Shown here: piece after piece, positions 31,745 to 38,628 of the stretch
How positions within the stretch are numbered: position 1 is the stretch's first letter
Layout of the letters: each line of letters opens with the position of its first letter
DNA from: JAKQDH01 sp029558835
GTDB taxonomy: Bacteria; Planctomycetota; Phycisphaerae; UBA1845
NCBI GenBank assembly: GCA_035356615.1
Contig: DAOQSN010000044.1
Span: 1-38,628, forward strand
DNA: 38,628 nt
Reading direction: 5' to 3'
Notes under the pieces: model-generated
Seen by the model: only the letters and a program-made list of their open reading frames with translations
Database searches by the model: none
Told to the model about the DNA's origin: nothing
Position numbers and translations under genes: made by a program

Positions 31745-33025
31745 TTGGGCCGTTGCGACAGCGTGCGGCACCGGCTCCCCATGCACGTCCAAACCCTTGT
31801 TTTCTCGGGGATTCCTGCAATCCGCGTGTTGTGTGGTCGCATCCTGCCGCGCGCTGCCGGCCGCTGGCTGCTGCGCTTTTTGCTGCGCCTGCTGCTGCGC
31901 CTGCGCCACGTCCCGCCCGCACGCCCGCGCGAAGTCGGCGTTCAGGTCAACCGACGTGCAGTAGTGCCGGGCCGCAATGGTCGGCGAGTTGCCGATCCAC
32001 TTGACGACCGTGTTCAGGTCATACGTCCGCAGCAGCTCGGTTTCTCGGGATGCCCTCAGGGCGTGAAACGGCTTCGGCCAGGGCTTCAGCCCCGCCCGGA
32101 CGATCAGCCGCTCGAATTGGGTCCGCCAGTTCTGGCAGCCCCCCCGTAGCCGGGTGATAACGTGCTCGGTTCCCGGCTCGGCTTCGGCAAAGAGGTCGAG
32201 CAGGGGGGTCCGCAGCTCGGGAAACAACGGCACGCTTCGGTATCCGCACCCCTCCACGTGCTCCAGCTTGGGGCAAGGCACCCGGATGATGCCCGCCTCA
32301 AAGTCCACGTCCCCCCACCGCAGGGCCAGCGCTTCGGACGGAATCCGCAAGCCGCCGATCCGCCCCAGCAGGATGACCGCCCGCAGCTCGGGGTCCGGGC
32401 AGATATCGAGCACGCGCTGCACGTCCGCCCAGGGTACGAAGCGCTTGCGGCTTTCGTTCGTCTGCGTCCCGCCCCGCACGCCCGCAAACGGATTCGCGTT
32501 GGCGAGCTGCCAGCGTATCGCCCGCCGCCACAGCGTCCGCGCCGCGATGACACGCCGGGCCACGGTCGCAGGCGAAAGCCTTTCGTGCTCCGTCAGCCAT
32601 GCCCGCCAAGCGTCGGCGTCGGCCGCCCCGATGCTGCGCAGCTCCCGCGTTCCCCCGAAGTAGTCCAACAGGTTGCGCCGGGTGTGCCCGTAAAACGTCG
32701 CCGTTGCCGGCTTAACCGCCAGCGTCGCCCAGCAACGCTCCAGAAACGCCGCCAGAGTCGTCGATGCCAGCCCAACCCCGTCGGCCAGCCCTACAGCCCG
32801 CAACCGGCCCAGCAGCTTTTCGTCGAGCTGCCCCAGCCACGTCGCGGTTTCGACATCGTGCGGCCGATGTAACAGTCGGTCGGCGATGATGCTTTCCAGC
32901 CGCGTGCTGAACATGTCCGCCGCTTTGGCGCTGACGCGCCCCAGCCGGACCGTCTTACGCGGGCCGCACGGCGTCAGTGAGAAGTCCACCCGCCGCAATT
33001 TGCCGTAGCTTACAACCGATGCCAC
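31718..33025 (-). CDS. int: Tyrosine recombinase (integrase), C-terminally truncated by integration
   Basis: A 435-residue integrase. A helical core-binding region (about 90-200) precedes the catalytic domain, with the first arginine in GGLRIPSEALALRW, HALR (HxxR) in PFHALRASRETELL and the nucleophilic tyrosine in AARHYCTS. All expected catalytic residues are visible. GTG 33025 is chosen for its GGAGG seven bases upstream. The frame reaches the attachment core as WAIQDSN, then one leucine and a stop encoded by the antisense tRNA strand. In the excised circle the same frame would read on for 72 residues (see 35633). After the tyrosine comes a Q/A-rich tail. It lies directly after the small helix-turn-helix gene and is probably cotranscribed. 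Confidence 0.9.
   Translation of the reverse strand: MASVVSYGKLRRVDFSLTPCGPRKTVRLGRVSAKAADMFSTRLESIIADRLLHRPHDVETATWLGQLDEKLLGRLRAVGLADGVGLASTTLAAFLERCWATLAVKPATATFYGHTRRNLLDYFGGTRELRSIGAADADAWRAWLTEHERLSPATVARRVIAARTLWRRAIRWQLANANPFAGVRGGTQTNESRKRFVPWADVQRVLDICPDPELRAVILLGRIGGLRIPSEALALRWGDVDFEAGIIRVPCPKLEHVEGCGYRSVPLFPELRTPLLDLFAEAEPGTEHVITRLRGGCQNWRTQFERLIVRAGLKPWPKPFHALRASRETELLRTYDLNTVVKWIGNSPTIAARHYCTSVDLNADFARACGRDVAQAQQQAQQKAQQPAAGSARQDATTQHADCRNPRENKGLDVHGEPVPHAVATAQWAIQDSNL
31724..31746. other. Left attachment site (tRNA 3' end), 23-bp core
   Basis: The 23 bases starting GTTCGAGTCC and ending GCCCATT are repeated exactly at 35852-35874. Bases 31724-31744 belong to the tRNA. The integrase stop codon is on the other strand, just left of it. 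Confidence 0.92.
31869..31890 (+). repeat. 22-bp direct repeat near the left end (possible arm-type site), copy 1
   Basis: TGCTGCGCTTTTTGCTGCGC plus CT is exact at 35789-35810. Within it, GCTGCGC occurs twice, 12 bases apart. It lies about 123 bases inside the left core and is read as QAQQKAQ in the integrase. Confidence 0.75.
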
Positions 33026-33029
33026 GTGC

Positions 33030-33254
33030 TCACCTCCCCCGCCTGCGCGGGCGTCGGCACGCGATGATGCCGTAGTAGGCCGCCAACCGGTCCGCAAGGT
33101 CCAACCGAAGCGATTGGCGACCGTCGCGAAACCGTTGAAGCGAAGCGCGCTCCAAGCCCGCCGCAATCGCCACCGGGCGCAGGGCCGGCTCGGCCCGCAA
33201 GGCGTCCTGCAACAGCTCCGTCAGCGTCCCGGTTTGCAGCCGTTTGCTTGTCAT
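33030..33254 (-). CDS. Small helix-turn-helix protein of the integrative element
   Basis: A 74-residue protein with LTELLQDAL, then ALRPVAIAAGLERASLQRFRDGRQSLRLDLADRLAAYYG, a Cro/XRE-like helix-turn-helix, and a basic tail CRRPRRRGR. It ends 4 bases before the integrase start, so the two genes form a unit. It could repress its own promoter or regulate integrase. The ATG at 33254 has no strong ribosome site. Confidence 0.7.
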   Translation of the reverse strand: MTSKRLQTGTLTELLQDALRAEPALRPVAIAAGLERASLQRFRDGRQSLRLDLADRLAAYYGIIACRRPRRRGR

Positions 33255-33439
33255 AGCGATATCTATCTCAGAATCGGCCGCCGTTGTCAAGCCCCGCCCG
33301 GTCCCGCCCCGAGCCCCAGTCGCCCGCCGCGCGGAGGGGGGAGGGACTGGGCTGCGCACACAGCAGATTCCCAATTGGGGATAGCTAAGGGTCGGAAAAT
33401 CGGGCGCGCGCCGGCTTTTCCGACACCCCCCAGGGGGCA

Positions 33440-34750
33440 TCACTCGCCCCCCAGCAGCTTCGGTCCCAGCCGGACGCCACCGCTGACGGCCTCCAGCCGC
33501 CCCGATGCGACCAACGCCGCAATCCGGACCGACACGGTATCGCGGGCGAGCGAGCAGCGCTTGGCCAGAGTCCGCCGGGTCACTGGGGGCCCGTCGCCCG
33601 GTGCGACGGTCGGATCGGCGCGCGCGATGCTCAGCACCAAAGTCCGGTCGGTCGGCGTTAACTCGGGGTCGCACAGCGTCTTGTCCACCAGATTCACAAC
33701 AGCGCGACTCATAGGATCGTCCCCTTCGTAGGGTCGTGCCCGCCGCACGGCTTCGCCCCACGCTGCACCGAACGTGTCGCCCGCCTCCACGTGCAGGTCG
33801 TTCAAATCCTTCGTCGGCAATCGTAGGTCTGCGACACTGCCCGCGTAACCGGCCACGGCGAGCGCTGCTGCAAAGCGTGATGCCCAACCGCGCCCGCCGT
33901 CATCATTGTGGCGACATAACAGTATTTCGCGTATGCCCGCCGACACCGCAATCGCAGCCACCACGCGATGCCCCAGCTCGGCGCCCGGCGTCGCCAGCGC
34001 GGGCAAGTCGTGATAGCGCGCTGTGTGCAGGTCGCTTTCGCCCTCACAGCATACCAGATACTCACCCGCGCGTATCTGTTCCAGTTCGTGCAAGCCATAT
34101 GCGAGCTGGCTTGCTCGCGTTCCCCGGTCCCGCCACCGCGGGCGCTCCGCCAGGCATCGGCGCACACGCACCGCCAGCACTTCACCGGTCTCACTCGGAT
34201 ACGGGATAGCGATACCCGCGTCGGTGTCTTCAATCCGGAAGCGCTGGCGCAGAAACTCAGCCGGTAGTTGTTTCGCGGCGGCGTAGGTGCTCAGCGTCAA
34301 CACTTGCCTTTTCCACCTTGGGAACCCACAACGCCGCGCGTACTGGTCAATAACAGTTGCGACGCGCTTCCCTTGGGCCTTCGCTATCGGCTCCAAGAAA
34401 TGCGTGCTGTGCCCGCAGACAAAACAATGGGCAACCCCCAAGCTCAGACTCCAGCTCAGAGACGGATCGTGGTCAGCGTGCCCAGGGCACAGCGAGCACA
34501 CGCGCTGCCCGCGTCGCGTCAAGGTCGGAACGTGCTCGGCCAGCAGCTCGCAGACGCGCTGCTCGCCAAGCGCTTGGGCAATGTCGGTCACGATGTATCC
34601 GCTGCGCCCGCGCGGCGTCGGCGAGCTGCCGGCCACAAGCTGCCCGTCAGCGTGCGCCCGGACCAGCTCGCCCACGCGCGTGGCAACGCCCGTGCGCGCC
34701 AACCCATTGGCTCGAATCTGCCGCAACGTTGCGTCGGTCCAATCAGGCAT
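33440..34750 (-). CDS. Primase-like protein: zinc finger, Toprim and winged helix
   Basis: A 436-residue protein. The zinc finger region, VCSLCPGHADHDPSLSW...HCFVCGHS, resembles the CHC2-type finger of DnaG-like primases. The Toprim-like region has YLVCCEGESDLHTA with the conserved glutamate, ALATPGAELG, and LLCRHNDDGGRGWASRFA with acidic residues. The C-terminal 90 residues look like a winged helix (PVTRRTLAKRCSLARDTVSVRIAALVASG). No helicase P-loop is visible. It may prime replication of the excised element. The start ATG overlaps the preceding AlpA-like gene by 8 bases. Confidence 0.75.
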   Translation of the reverse strand: MPDWTDATLRQIRANGLARTGVATRVGELVRAHADGQLVAGSSPTPRGRSGYIVTDIAQALGEQRVCELLAEHVPTLTRRGQRVCSLCPGHADHDPSLSWSLSLGVAHCFVCGHSTHFLEPIAKAQGKRVATVIDQYARRCGFPRWKRQVLTLSTYAAAKQLPAEFLRQRFRIEDTDAGIAIPYPSETGEVLAVRVRRCLAERPRWRDRGTRASQLAYGLHELEQIRAGEYLVCCEGESDLHTARYHDLPALATPGAELGHRVVAAIAVSAGIREILLCRHNDDGGRGWASRFAAALAVAGYAGSVADLRLPTKDLNDLHVEAGDTFGAAWGEAVRRARPYEGDDPMSRAVVNLVDKTLCDPELTPTDRTLVLSIARADPTVAPGDGPPVTRRTLAKRCSLARDTVSVRIAALVASGRLEAVSGGVRLGPKLLGGE

Positions 34751-34973
34751 CGGCGCGCGCCGGGCAGCCGTCGGCCAGCCAATCCGCCAGCTCGGAACGT
34801 CGCCACCGCCGCAGGCAGCCCAGTCGCACGGCTTGCGGCATGCGCCCGCTGCCGGCAAGACGCTCCACGTGGCGCGACGAGCAGCTCAGCAGCGCCGCGG
34901 TTTCTTTCACGGTCAACAGCTCGGCGCCGGCCGCCGCGCCCCCTTGACGCTCGTGGTCGCCTCTTGCACGCAT
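34743..34973 (-). CDS. AlpA/excisionase-like DNA-binding protein
   Basis: A 76-residue protein with LLTVKETAALLSCSSRHVERLAGSGRMPQAVRLG followed by LRRWRRSELADWLAD. This is the MerR-like helix-turn-helix of AlpA regulators and excisionases. Its 3' end overlaps the primase-like gene. It is the best candidate to direct integrase toward excision or to activate int. Confidence 0.82.
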   Translation of the reverse strand: MRARGDHERQGGAAAGAELLTVKETAALLSCSSRHVERLAGSGRMPQAVRLGCLRRWRRSELADWLADGCPARADA

Positions 34974-35056
34974 TGTGGTTCCCCTTGTGTCCCGCAGCCC
35001 GAGCCCGGCGCTCGGGTACCTAAGGGGGGGATAGCGGACACCCGCCGGGCGCCGCT

Positions 35057-35503
35057 TTAGCCGAATTGCGTCGCGTGGCAGGCAGTGTCAGCGGTCGGCG
35101 CGTCGAACCCAGGGGGGCCGGCGTCGCGCGGGGGACCAATGGCGATGATATGCTCGACCGTAACGGGTGTAGCTTCGTCGTGGTACCGCAGTACCAGCGG
35201 GCGAAGCAGGTCAAGGACTTTCCACAAGCCGTCGTCGGTCCTGAGCAGCCGCCGTAGCAGCGCGGGCAGGTTTTCCGGCTCGGCCAACTCGGCGGCGATT
35301 CCCATCAGCGCGTCATACAAGGCCGCGATGCCGGTACGCTTGCTCCCGCGCCGGCACCCCGCGCCGGGATACTTCAGCGTGCCCCGCACCAGCTTCCCGC
35401 GCGAGCCGCGGATCGCCCCGTCGGTGTACTCCCAAACCCCGTCGCCCAGGTCCGGGCGTTCCCGCACGCGCGTCGCCCGCGGCTTGCGTTGATTCGCATT
35501 CAT
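35057..35503 (-). CDS. Unknown protein of the integrative element, 148 residues
   Basis: Not recognised. The N-terminal half is basic and beta-rich (VWEYTDGAIRGSRGKLVRGTLKYP), and the C-terminal half is helical (ALLRRLLRTDDGLWKVLDLLRPLVLRYH). Start ATG 35503 has a GGAGG eight bases upstream. It is the first gene of the minus-strand series and may be a regulatory or replication protein. Confidence 0.65.
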   Translation of the reverse strand: MNANQRKPRATRVRERPDLGDGVWEYTDGAIRGSRGKLVRGTLKYPGAGCRRGSKRTGIAALYDALMGIAAELAEPENLPALLRRLLRTDDGLWKVLDLLRPLVLRYHDEATPVTVEHIIAIGPPRDAGPPGFDAPTADTACHATQFG

Positions 35504-35632
35504 TCGTAAGCCCTCCGCCCGGCTGGGGCCGTTCTGCCGGCTCCCCCCCACCCGGACCCCACCCGCCGGCCGATCGTCGATTCTCAAAGCCCTATGCCCG
35601 TCCTGCGCGGCTTGTGGCAGCTCGCCGGCAGG

Positions 35633-35851
35633 TCACTCGCCCGCCAGAAGCCGCCGGACCAACTCCGCCCGCTCGCCGTCCGCCAACGGCAGCCGCGCAA
35701 CCGTCCGTAGCAGCTCGGCCAGCTCGCCACGGGAACCGCCCGCCGGGCCCGTCGGCGAGCTGCACGGGGGGGTCGAATCGGCGTCCGATGCTGCGCTTTT
35801 TGCTGCGCCTACCTTGCGACTTGCCCGTTTTCCTGCGACATTACGGGGGGT
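35633..35851 (-). pseudogene. int: Severed 72-codon integrase C-terminus
   Basis: The frame crosses the right attachment core as WAIQDSN, exactly as in the integrase at the left end, and continues TPRNVAGKRASRKVGAAKS to a stop after ADGERAELVRRLLAGE. If the element circularises, it becomes the end of the integrase, giving 506 residues. In the integrated state the fragment is cut off from any integrase start, although an in-frame ATG in the flanking chromosome at 35947 could express it. The tail ends in an amphipathic helix. Confidence 0.8.
35789..35810 (+). repeat. 22-bp direct repeat near the right end (possible arm-type site), copy 2
   Basis: Exact match to 31869-31890, 41 bases inside the right core. 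It is read in a different frame (AAKSAAS) from copy 1, so it was not conserved as protein sequence. Confidence 0.75.
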
Positions 35852-35874
35852 GTTCGAGTCCTGTATCGCCCATT
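35852..35874. other. Right attachment site, 23-bp core
   Basis: Exact direct repeat of 31724-31746. It is followed by CCCCTGCTGGGG, a likely remnant of the tRNA's own downstream hairpin, so host DNA resumes here. Confidence 0.92.
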
Positions 35875-36102
35875 CCCCTGCTGGGGCAACGCAACACGGA
35901 CCCGCCGTGCCCGTCAGCGTGACCGCTGCCTCAGCGTACTTCCCCATCGCGGGACGGGTCCGGCAACGTCAAGGAGCAGTTCATCCACGGGACGCAGTAC
36001 ATCGACGAGCTGGTTATGATGCGGGCCAAAGACAAGGGCGACCTCTACGTGCACCAGGATGCGAACTGGAACGTCATCGCCCTGACTGATCTGGGCGGCA
36101 GC

Positions 36103-36154
36103 GTGGCACGGGCATCCTGCCCGTGTCTTCATCGGCTGGAAGCCGATGCCACGG
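36103..36154 (+). repeat. Family 3 repeat inserted in the RHS core
   Basis: GTGGCACGGGCATCCTGCCC begins the element and GATGCCACGG ends it. It encodes VARASCPCLHRLEADAT and replaces the expected VVERYVYTPYG-like segment. It matches the copy in the VKOR-DsbA gene in layout. Confidence 0.85.
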
Positions 36155-36257
36155 ATGGGGACGTGGACGCTACCGACAAGGGCAGCGTCGGCACCACCTG
36201 CACCGGCACGGTCAGCGGCCCCTGCCGCATCCTCGATCTGGACCCCGCCATTGACTC

Positions 36258-36310
36258 GGCTGGGGCCGCTCCGCGGCCCGCTTGCTCCGCAAGCGCGGGC
36301 GAAGCCCGCA
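36258..36310 (+). repeat. Palindromic insert in RHS core, GGGGCCGC/GCGGCCC type
   Basis: Three small hairpins (GGGCCGCTCCGCGGCCC, CTTGCTCCGCAAG, GCGGGCGAAGCCCGC) lie head to tail. The frame stays open, and the segment interrupts LDLDxxxDGDYDNADATLF. Confidence 0.7.
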
Positions 36311-36398
36311 CTGCCGTGTCAATGGTCCATGGGGATTACGACAACGCCGACGCGACGTTGTTCGACCCTGGACACAGCGGCCACGCTGCGCGTTGGGA

Positions 36399-36456
36399 GG
36401 GCTGGCGCCCCGCCGACTGTCGTCGGCCCGCTGCGTCAAGGGCAGGCGCCCCGCCG
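36399..36456 (+). repeat. Palindromic insert in RHS core, GGCTGGCGCCCC type
   Basis: GGGCTGGCGCCCCGCCGAC and CGTCGGCCCGCTGC...GGCAGGCGCCCCGCC carry repeated GGCGCCCCGCC. It interrupts the LFD...PQGLARHP part of the RHS core and again keeps the frame open. Confidence 0.65.
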
Positions 36457-37173
36457 CAAGGCCTCGCCCGCCACCCCGCCCGGCCCGTAAGCGGCGTCGC
36501 CTTCCCCTTCGCCCACCAGGGCCTCTACCTCGACCCGGAACTGGCCAGCTACCAGAACCGCGCGCGGCAGTATGATCCCGGCAAGAAACGCTTCATCGAG
36601 GCGGACCCACTTGTCTATGAAACACGCCCGCTTGCGGACGTAGCTGCACAGTTGGCGGCAGTGGGATGTACATCAGGCGTGTGTGGGCTGCCGGGATCGA
36701 TTGGCTACATTCACGTCCTCTACCCACTGGGTCAGTACAACGATGGAGCGACACTGTATGGTTACACACAGTCCAACCCCCTGGCTTTCCTCGACCCAAG
36801 TGGGCGCTATTGCTGTGACCAGCGCCCTTGCACCGGCGGGCCCGCGGGAGCACCCCCGTTTCCCTGCACCGCTGCCTTCTGGGGAATCACTGGTGGCTTC
36901 GGAAGCCTCGGACGCTGCGCGTGCGGCGGGGGTACGGCGGGACGTACATGCACCCCGGGCGGGATGGGACTTCAGACATGCGCCAATGGGCTACGCTGCG
37001 ATATCGTTGGCTGGACAAACCGTATCTGCATCATAATAAACGGGCAGAAGTATTGGATTCTATCACCGGTGCCCATTCCTGTGTGGGGCTGGACCTCGTA
37101 CATCGGGGTGTTCGGCGCCTGCACGTGATGGGTAACGGCGTTGTTTCCTCGTTTGAAGGGGCGCCTTCGTTCT

Positions 37174-38133
37174 ATGACCCAGCCACGCTCCAGTGGGGAA
37201 TCGCCGCCGGGCCATGGCGTGGAGGACGCCACATCCCGTGAGCGTGTCTGCCGTTCATCTACGATTAGCAGGCGCATCTATGACCGCATACACCCCGCAC
37301 TGTCGCTGAAACGAAGCACGTTCGTCGTCTGCGCCCTCGCTTTCAGCCTCTGGGTGTGGGCCAGTGTGTGTAGCACGAGCTTCGGTAACGGGAACACGTA
37401 CCACTGCCTCATGCATGGCGGCGAACTTTGGTTGCGCTGGGCTCCGCGGGGTACCGAGGATTCGGGCATCTTTCCTGTGGCCTCTGTTGCATTCGATCCC
37501 TCGTGGCCCCAGTTCAGAGGCTTCGATCGTATCTCCATGGGCGCTCATCCGATGATTTGGGACGTGAGGTTCCCTTTGTGGATGCTCACGATCGCAGTCG
37601 GGATGGTTACGACGGCTGTGTGGATGTGGGATTCAGCGGTTGTCCGACCGCTACGAAGGCAGGAGCGTGGTCTATGCCCCCGATGCGGCTACGATCTCCG
37701 GCTCAACGTGAGTGGGCGTTGCCCAGAGTGTGGGCGCGGGCTCGATCTGCCCACTCGATTTAGGCGGAGCGACGTCGACTTGGCGCGCGCCGGGGCTGGG
37801 CACCTTGCCCTCGCGTATGCCATTCCGCTCGGCGCGTTCTTGATGCTATGGCTCGTCGGTCCGATGCCGGTCTTGGGCAGCGCGTGGACTCTTTCGTATC
37901 GGGTGAATCTGTTTTTCATTCAAGCGATGGGCCCTGCCGCGTGGCTCATTCTCATCCCTTTTGGGATGGTTGGCGCGACGTGCGCATTCTCCTGCTGCGT
38001 GGCACTTTTCGGGCTGTGGTTTGTCTTCGCCCGAAGGACTTGGCTCTGTCGCGTCCCCTGGGTGGTTCACTGCGCCGCATGTATCGCCTGGTGCCTTTCT
38101 GGATGTCTACCCGTGGGATGTCTGATAGAGTGA
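37174..38133 (+). CDS. Planctomycete-type membrane protein with zinc ribbon
   Basis: About 319 residues. Helices near SFVVCALAFSLWVWAS, PLWMLTIAVGMVTTAVWMW and three more in the C-terminal half give about five membrane spans. Between them is a treble-cysteine ribbon, CPRCGYDLRLN...CPECGRGL, a typical planctomycete motif. ATG 37174 is preferred over TTG 37141, which has no ribosome site. It lies 45 bases after the RHS fragment. Position suits an RHS immunity gene, but the ribbon motif is common in planctomycetes and makes an unrelated role as likely. Confidence 0.7.
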   Translation: MTQPRSSGESPPGHGVEDATSRERVCRSSTISRRIYDRIHPALSLKRSTFVVCALAFSLWVWASVCSTSFGNGNTYHCLMHGGELWLRWAPRGTEDSGIFPVASVAFDPSWPQFRGFDRISMGAHPMIWDVRFPLWMLTIAVGMVTTAVWMWDSAVVRPLRRQERGLCPRCGYDLRLNVSGRCPECGRGLDLPTRFRRSDVDLARAGAGHLALAYAIPLGAFLMLWLVGPMPVLGSAWTLSYRVNLFFIQAMGPAAWLILIPFGMVGATCAFSCCVALFGLWFVFARRTWLCRVPWVVHCAACIAWCLSGCLPVGCLIE

Positions 38134-38141
38134 TACCCTGA

Positions 38142-38628
38142 GCCCGAGAAGGAAACGACCTGTTCTCGTGCGGAGTTGTTCCTGCTGAGTGCTTCAGTGA
38201 CTCGGTGGGGGGTACCCACGAGATCGACACCAGGGACAGCACCTTCAGCGAGGGCGGGGTGGCCTTCGGTGGCGATCAGCCCAGTTTCAACAACCTGAAG
38301 ATCGGCCACGACAACAACAGCGACGGCGACTTGGCCGACGGCGGCGATGACCTGCTGGTCGATGAGGACTTCGAGTCCGCCAGCGCGGCCTTCACGTATG
38401 ACCACGCGGGCAACCTGGTCGATGATGGCCACCTAGTGTACTACTACGACCCGCCTGCCCTGATACCGTCCCCGAGGTTAGTCACAGGCGAGCGCGGCGG
38501 CCCGCAGGAGCCGAGGCCCGCTCGGCTGTGAGTAACTCGGCGGAGCCTGTGATATCTTCGGCGAGCGTTACCGCGGCCTCCGCGGTACGATCGAGACGGA
38601 ACCGGAATGCCCCGGCGTCGACACGGTC
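38142..38628 (+). pseudogene. Second RHS fragment with YD-type repeat, reaching the window end
   Basis: After a stop at 38139 the frame reads RHS-like sequence: VVPAECFSDSVGGTHEID, GGDQPSFNNLKIGHDNN and the YD-type segment FTYDHAGNLVDDGHLVYYYD. At 38477-38535 a palindromic repeat breaks the frame (stop at 38531). RHS-like coding resumes in another frame as IFGERYRGLRGTIETEP. It is incomplete on the right because the window ends. It is likely a remnant RHS copy. Confidence 0.65.
38477..38535. repeat. Palindromic insert in RHS fragment
   Basis: GTTAGTCACAG at 38477-38487 and CTGTGAGTAAC at 38525-38535 are inverted arms with one mismatch. Inside, GCCGAGGCCCGCTCGGC forms a hairpin. This copy shifts the RHS frame, unlike the in-frame inserts elsewhere. 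Confidence 0.65.

Larger units (their letters stand above)
31724..35874. mobile_element. Integrative element, 4.15 kb, in tRNA-Val(CAC)
   Basis: The element is bounded by an exact 23-bp direct repeat, carries an integrase next to the tRNA, and has all its genes on the minus strand: 148-aa unknown protein, AlpA-like protein, primase-like protein, small HTH, integrase. It has no relaxase, structural phage gene, transposase or resistance gene that I recognise. Its small size with primase and integrase resembles a satellite-like or plasmid-like element. Two 22-bp repeats (31869, 35789) lie inside each end. The right end carries a severed integrase tail. Confidence 0.88.
35923..37128 (+). pseudogene. 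RHS C-terminal core fragment with a cysteine-rich tip
   Basis: An RHS-type protein lacking its N-terminus. The open frame begins with RDGSGNVKEQFIHGTQYIDELV, an RHS segment, right after a stop at 35920. It holds YVHQDANWNVIALTD, a core FAHQGLYLDPELASYQNRARQYDP, GKKRFIEADPL, YGYTQSNPLAFLDPSG and then about 107 residues of a cysteine-rich, possibly hydrophobic tip that I do not recognise. Residues after LGG are replaced by inserted repeats. ATG 36016 is the first start. RHS tips are often toxins, but this copy has no export-linked N-terminus. Confidence 0.75.

Noticed and set aside
31704..31922. Minus-strand open frame across the tRNA ending TGLEPVTSRV
   Set aside because: It lies antisense to the tRNA and overlaps the integrase. 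It is a well-known false frame of tRNA genes.
33026..33166. Longer integrase start
   Set aside because: The extension overlaps the small helix-turn-helix gene, and GTG 33025 has GGAGG at seven bases.
34268..35060. Plus-strand open frames opposite the primase-like and AlpA-like genes
   Set aside because: Arg/Ala/Pro-rich shadows of genes with recognisable domains on the other strand.
38205..38531. Intact small secreted protein at the window end
   Set aside because: The sequence is RHS-like with a YD segment and is broken by a palindromic insert, so a remnant is more likely.

Overview
The window is a high-GC bacterial chromosome segment that most resembles a planctomycete, probably from the Phycisphaerae side of the phylum. 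The clues are a dockerin-like C-terminus on a secreted repeat protein, a membrane protein with the paired-cysteine ribbon typical of planctomycetes (CPRCGYDL...CPECG), decayed RHS genes, and many palindromic repeats that sit between genes and also inside them. No ribosomal RNA or CRISPR array is present. The phylum assignment is inferred from these features, not from a search.

Layout. Bases 209-5184 hold a secreted beta-propeller-like protein, yidD and a probable toroid-fold enzyme-like protein. Bases 5439-5697 hold a near-consensus promoter, a long stem-loop transcript and an intrinsic terminator with no convincing gene, which I read as a structured small RNA. After a minus-strand beta-hydroxyacid dehydrogenase comes the most interesting locus (6844-14220): a Tat-exported six-cysteine peptide with knottin spacing, a VKOR-DsbA disulfide-forming fusion, a PqqD-like protein, an HprK-like kinase, a nucleotidyltransferase and a double-domain glycosyltransferase. 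Bases 14269-26235 are metabolic and envelope genes: metallo-beta-lactamase hydrolase, GT2 glycosyltransferase, PLP sulfur-amino-acid lyase, deacetylase lipoprotein, metallophosphoesterase lipoprotein, S9 peptidase, FAD oxidoreductase and serine acetyltransferase. Bases 26676-30978 hold a DUF4230-like pair, a LexA/CI-like regulator, an ABC-ATPase/acetyltransferase fusion and ribosomal protein L21.

A 4.15-kb integrative element (31724-35874) sits in the 3' end of a tRNA-Val(CAC) gene, bounded by a 23-bp direct repeat. It encodes an integrase, two small helix-turn-helix proteins, a primase-like protein and an unknown protein. Its attachment core lies inside the integrase reading frame, so integration removes 72 codons from the integrase C-terminus and leaves them at the far end of the element. 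Beyond the right attachment site lie RHS fragments.

At least six families of dispersed palindromic repeats occur. Some are twin-hairpin elements of about 100 bp between genes (REPIN-like). Others are inserted in frame in genes: the VKOR-DsbA fusion, the nucleotidyltransferase and an RHS core. Extended open frames upstream of several genes are caused by these repeats, so I chose starts downstream of them.
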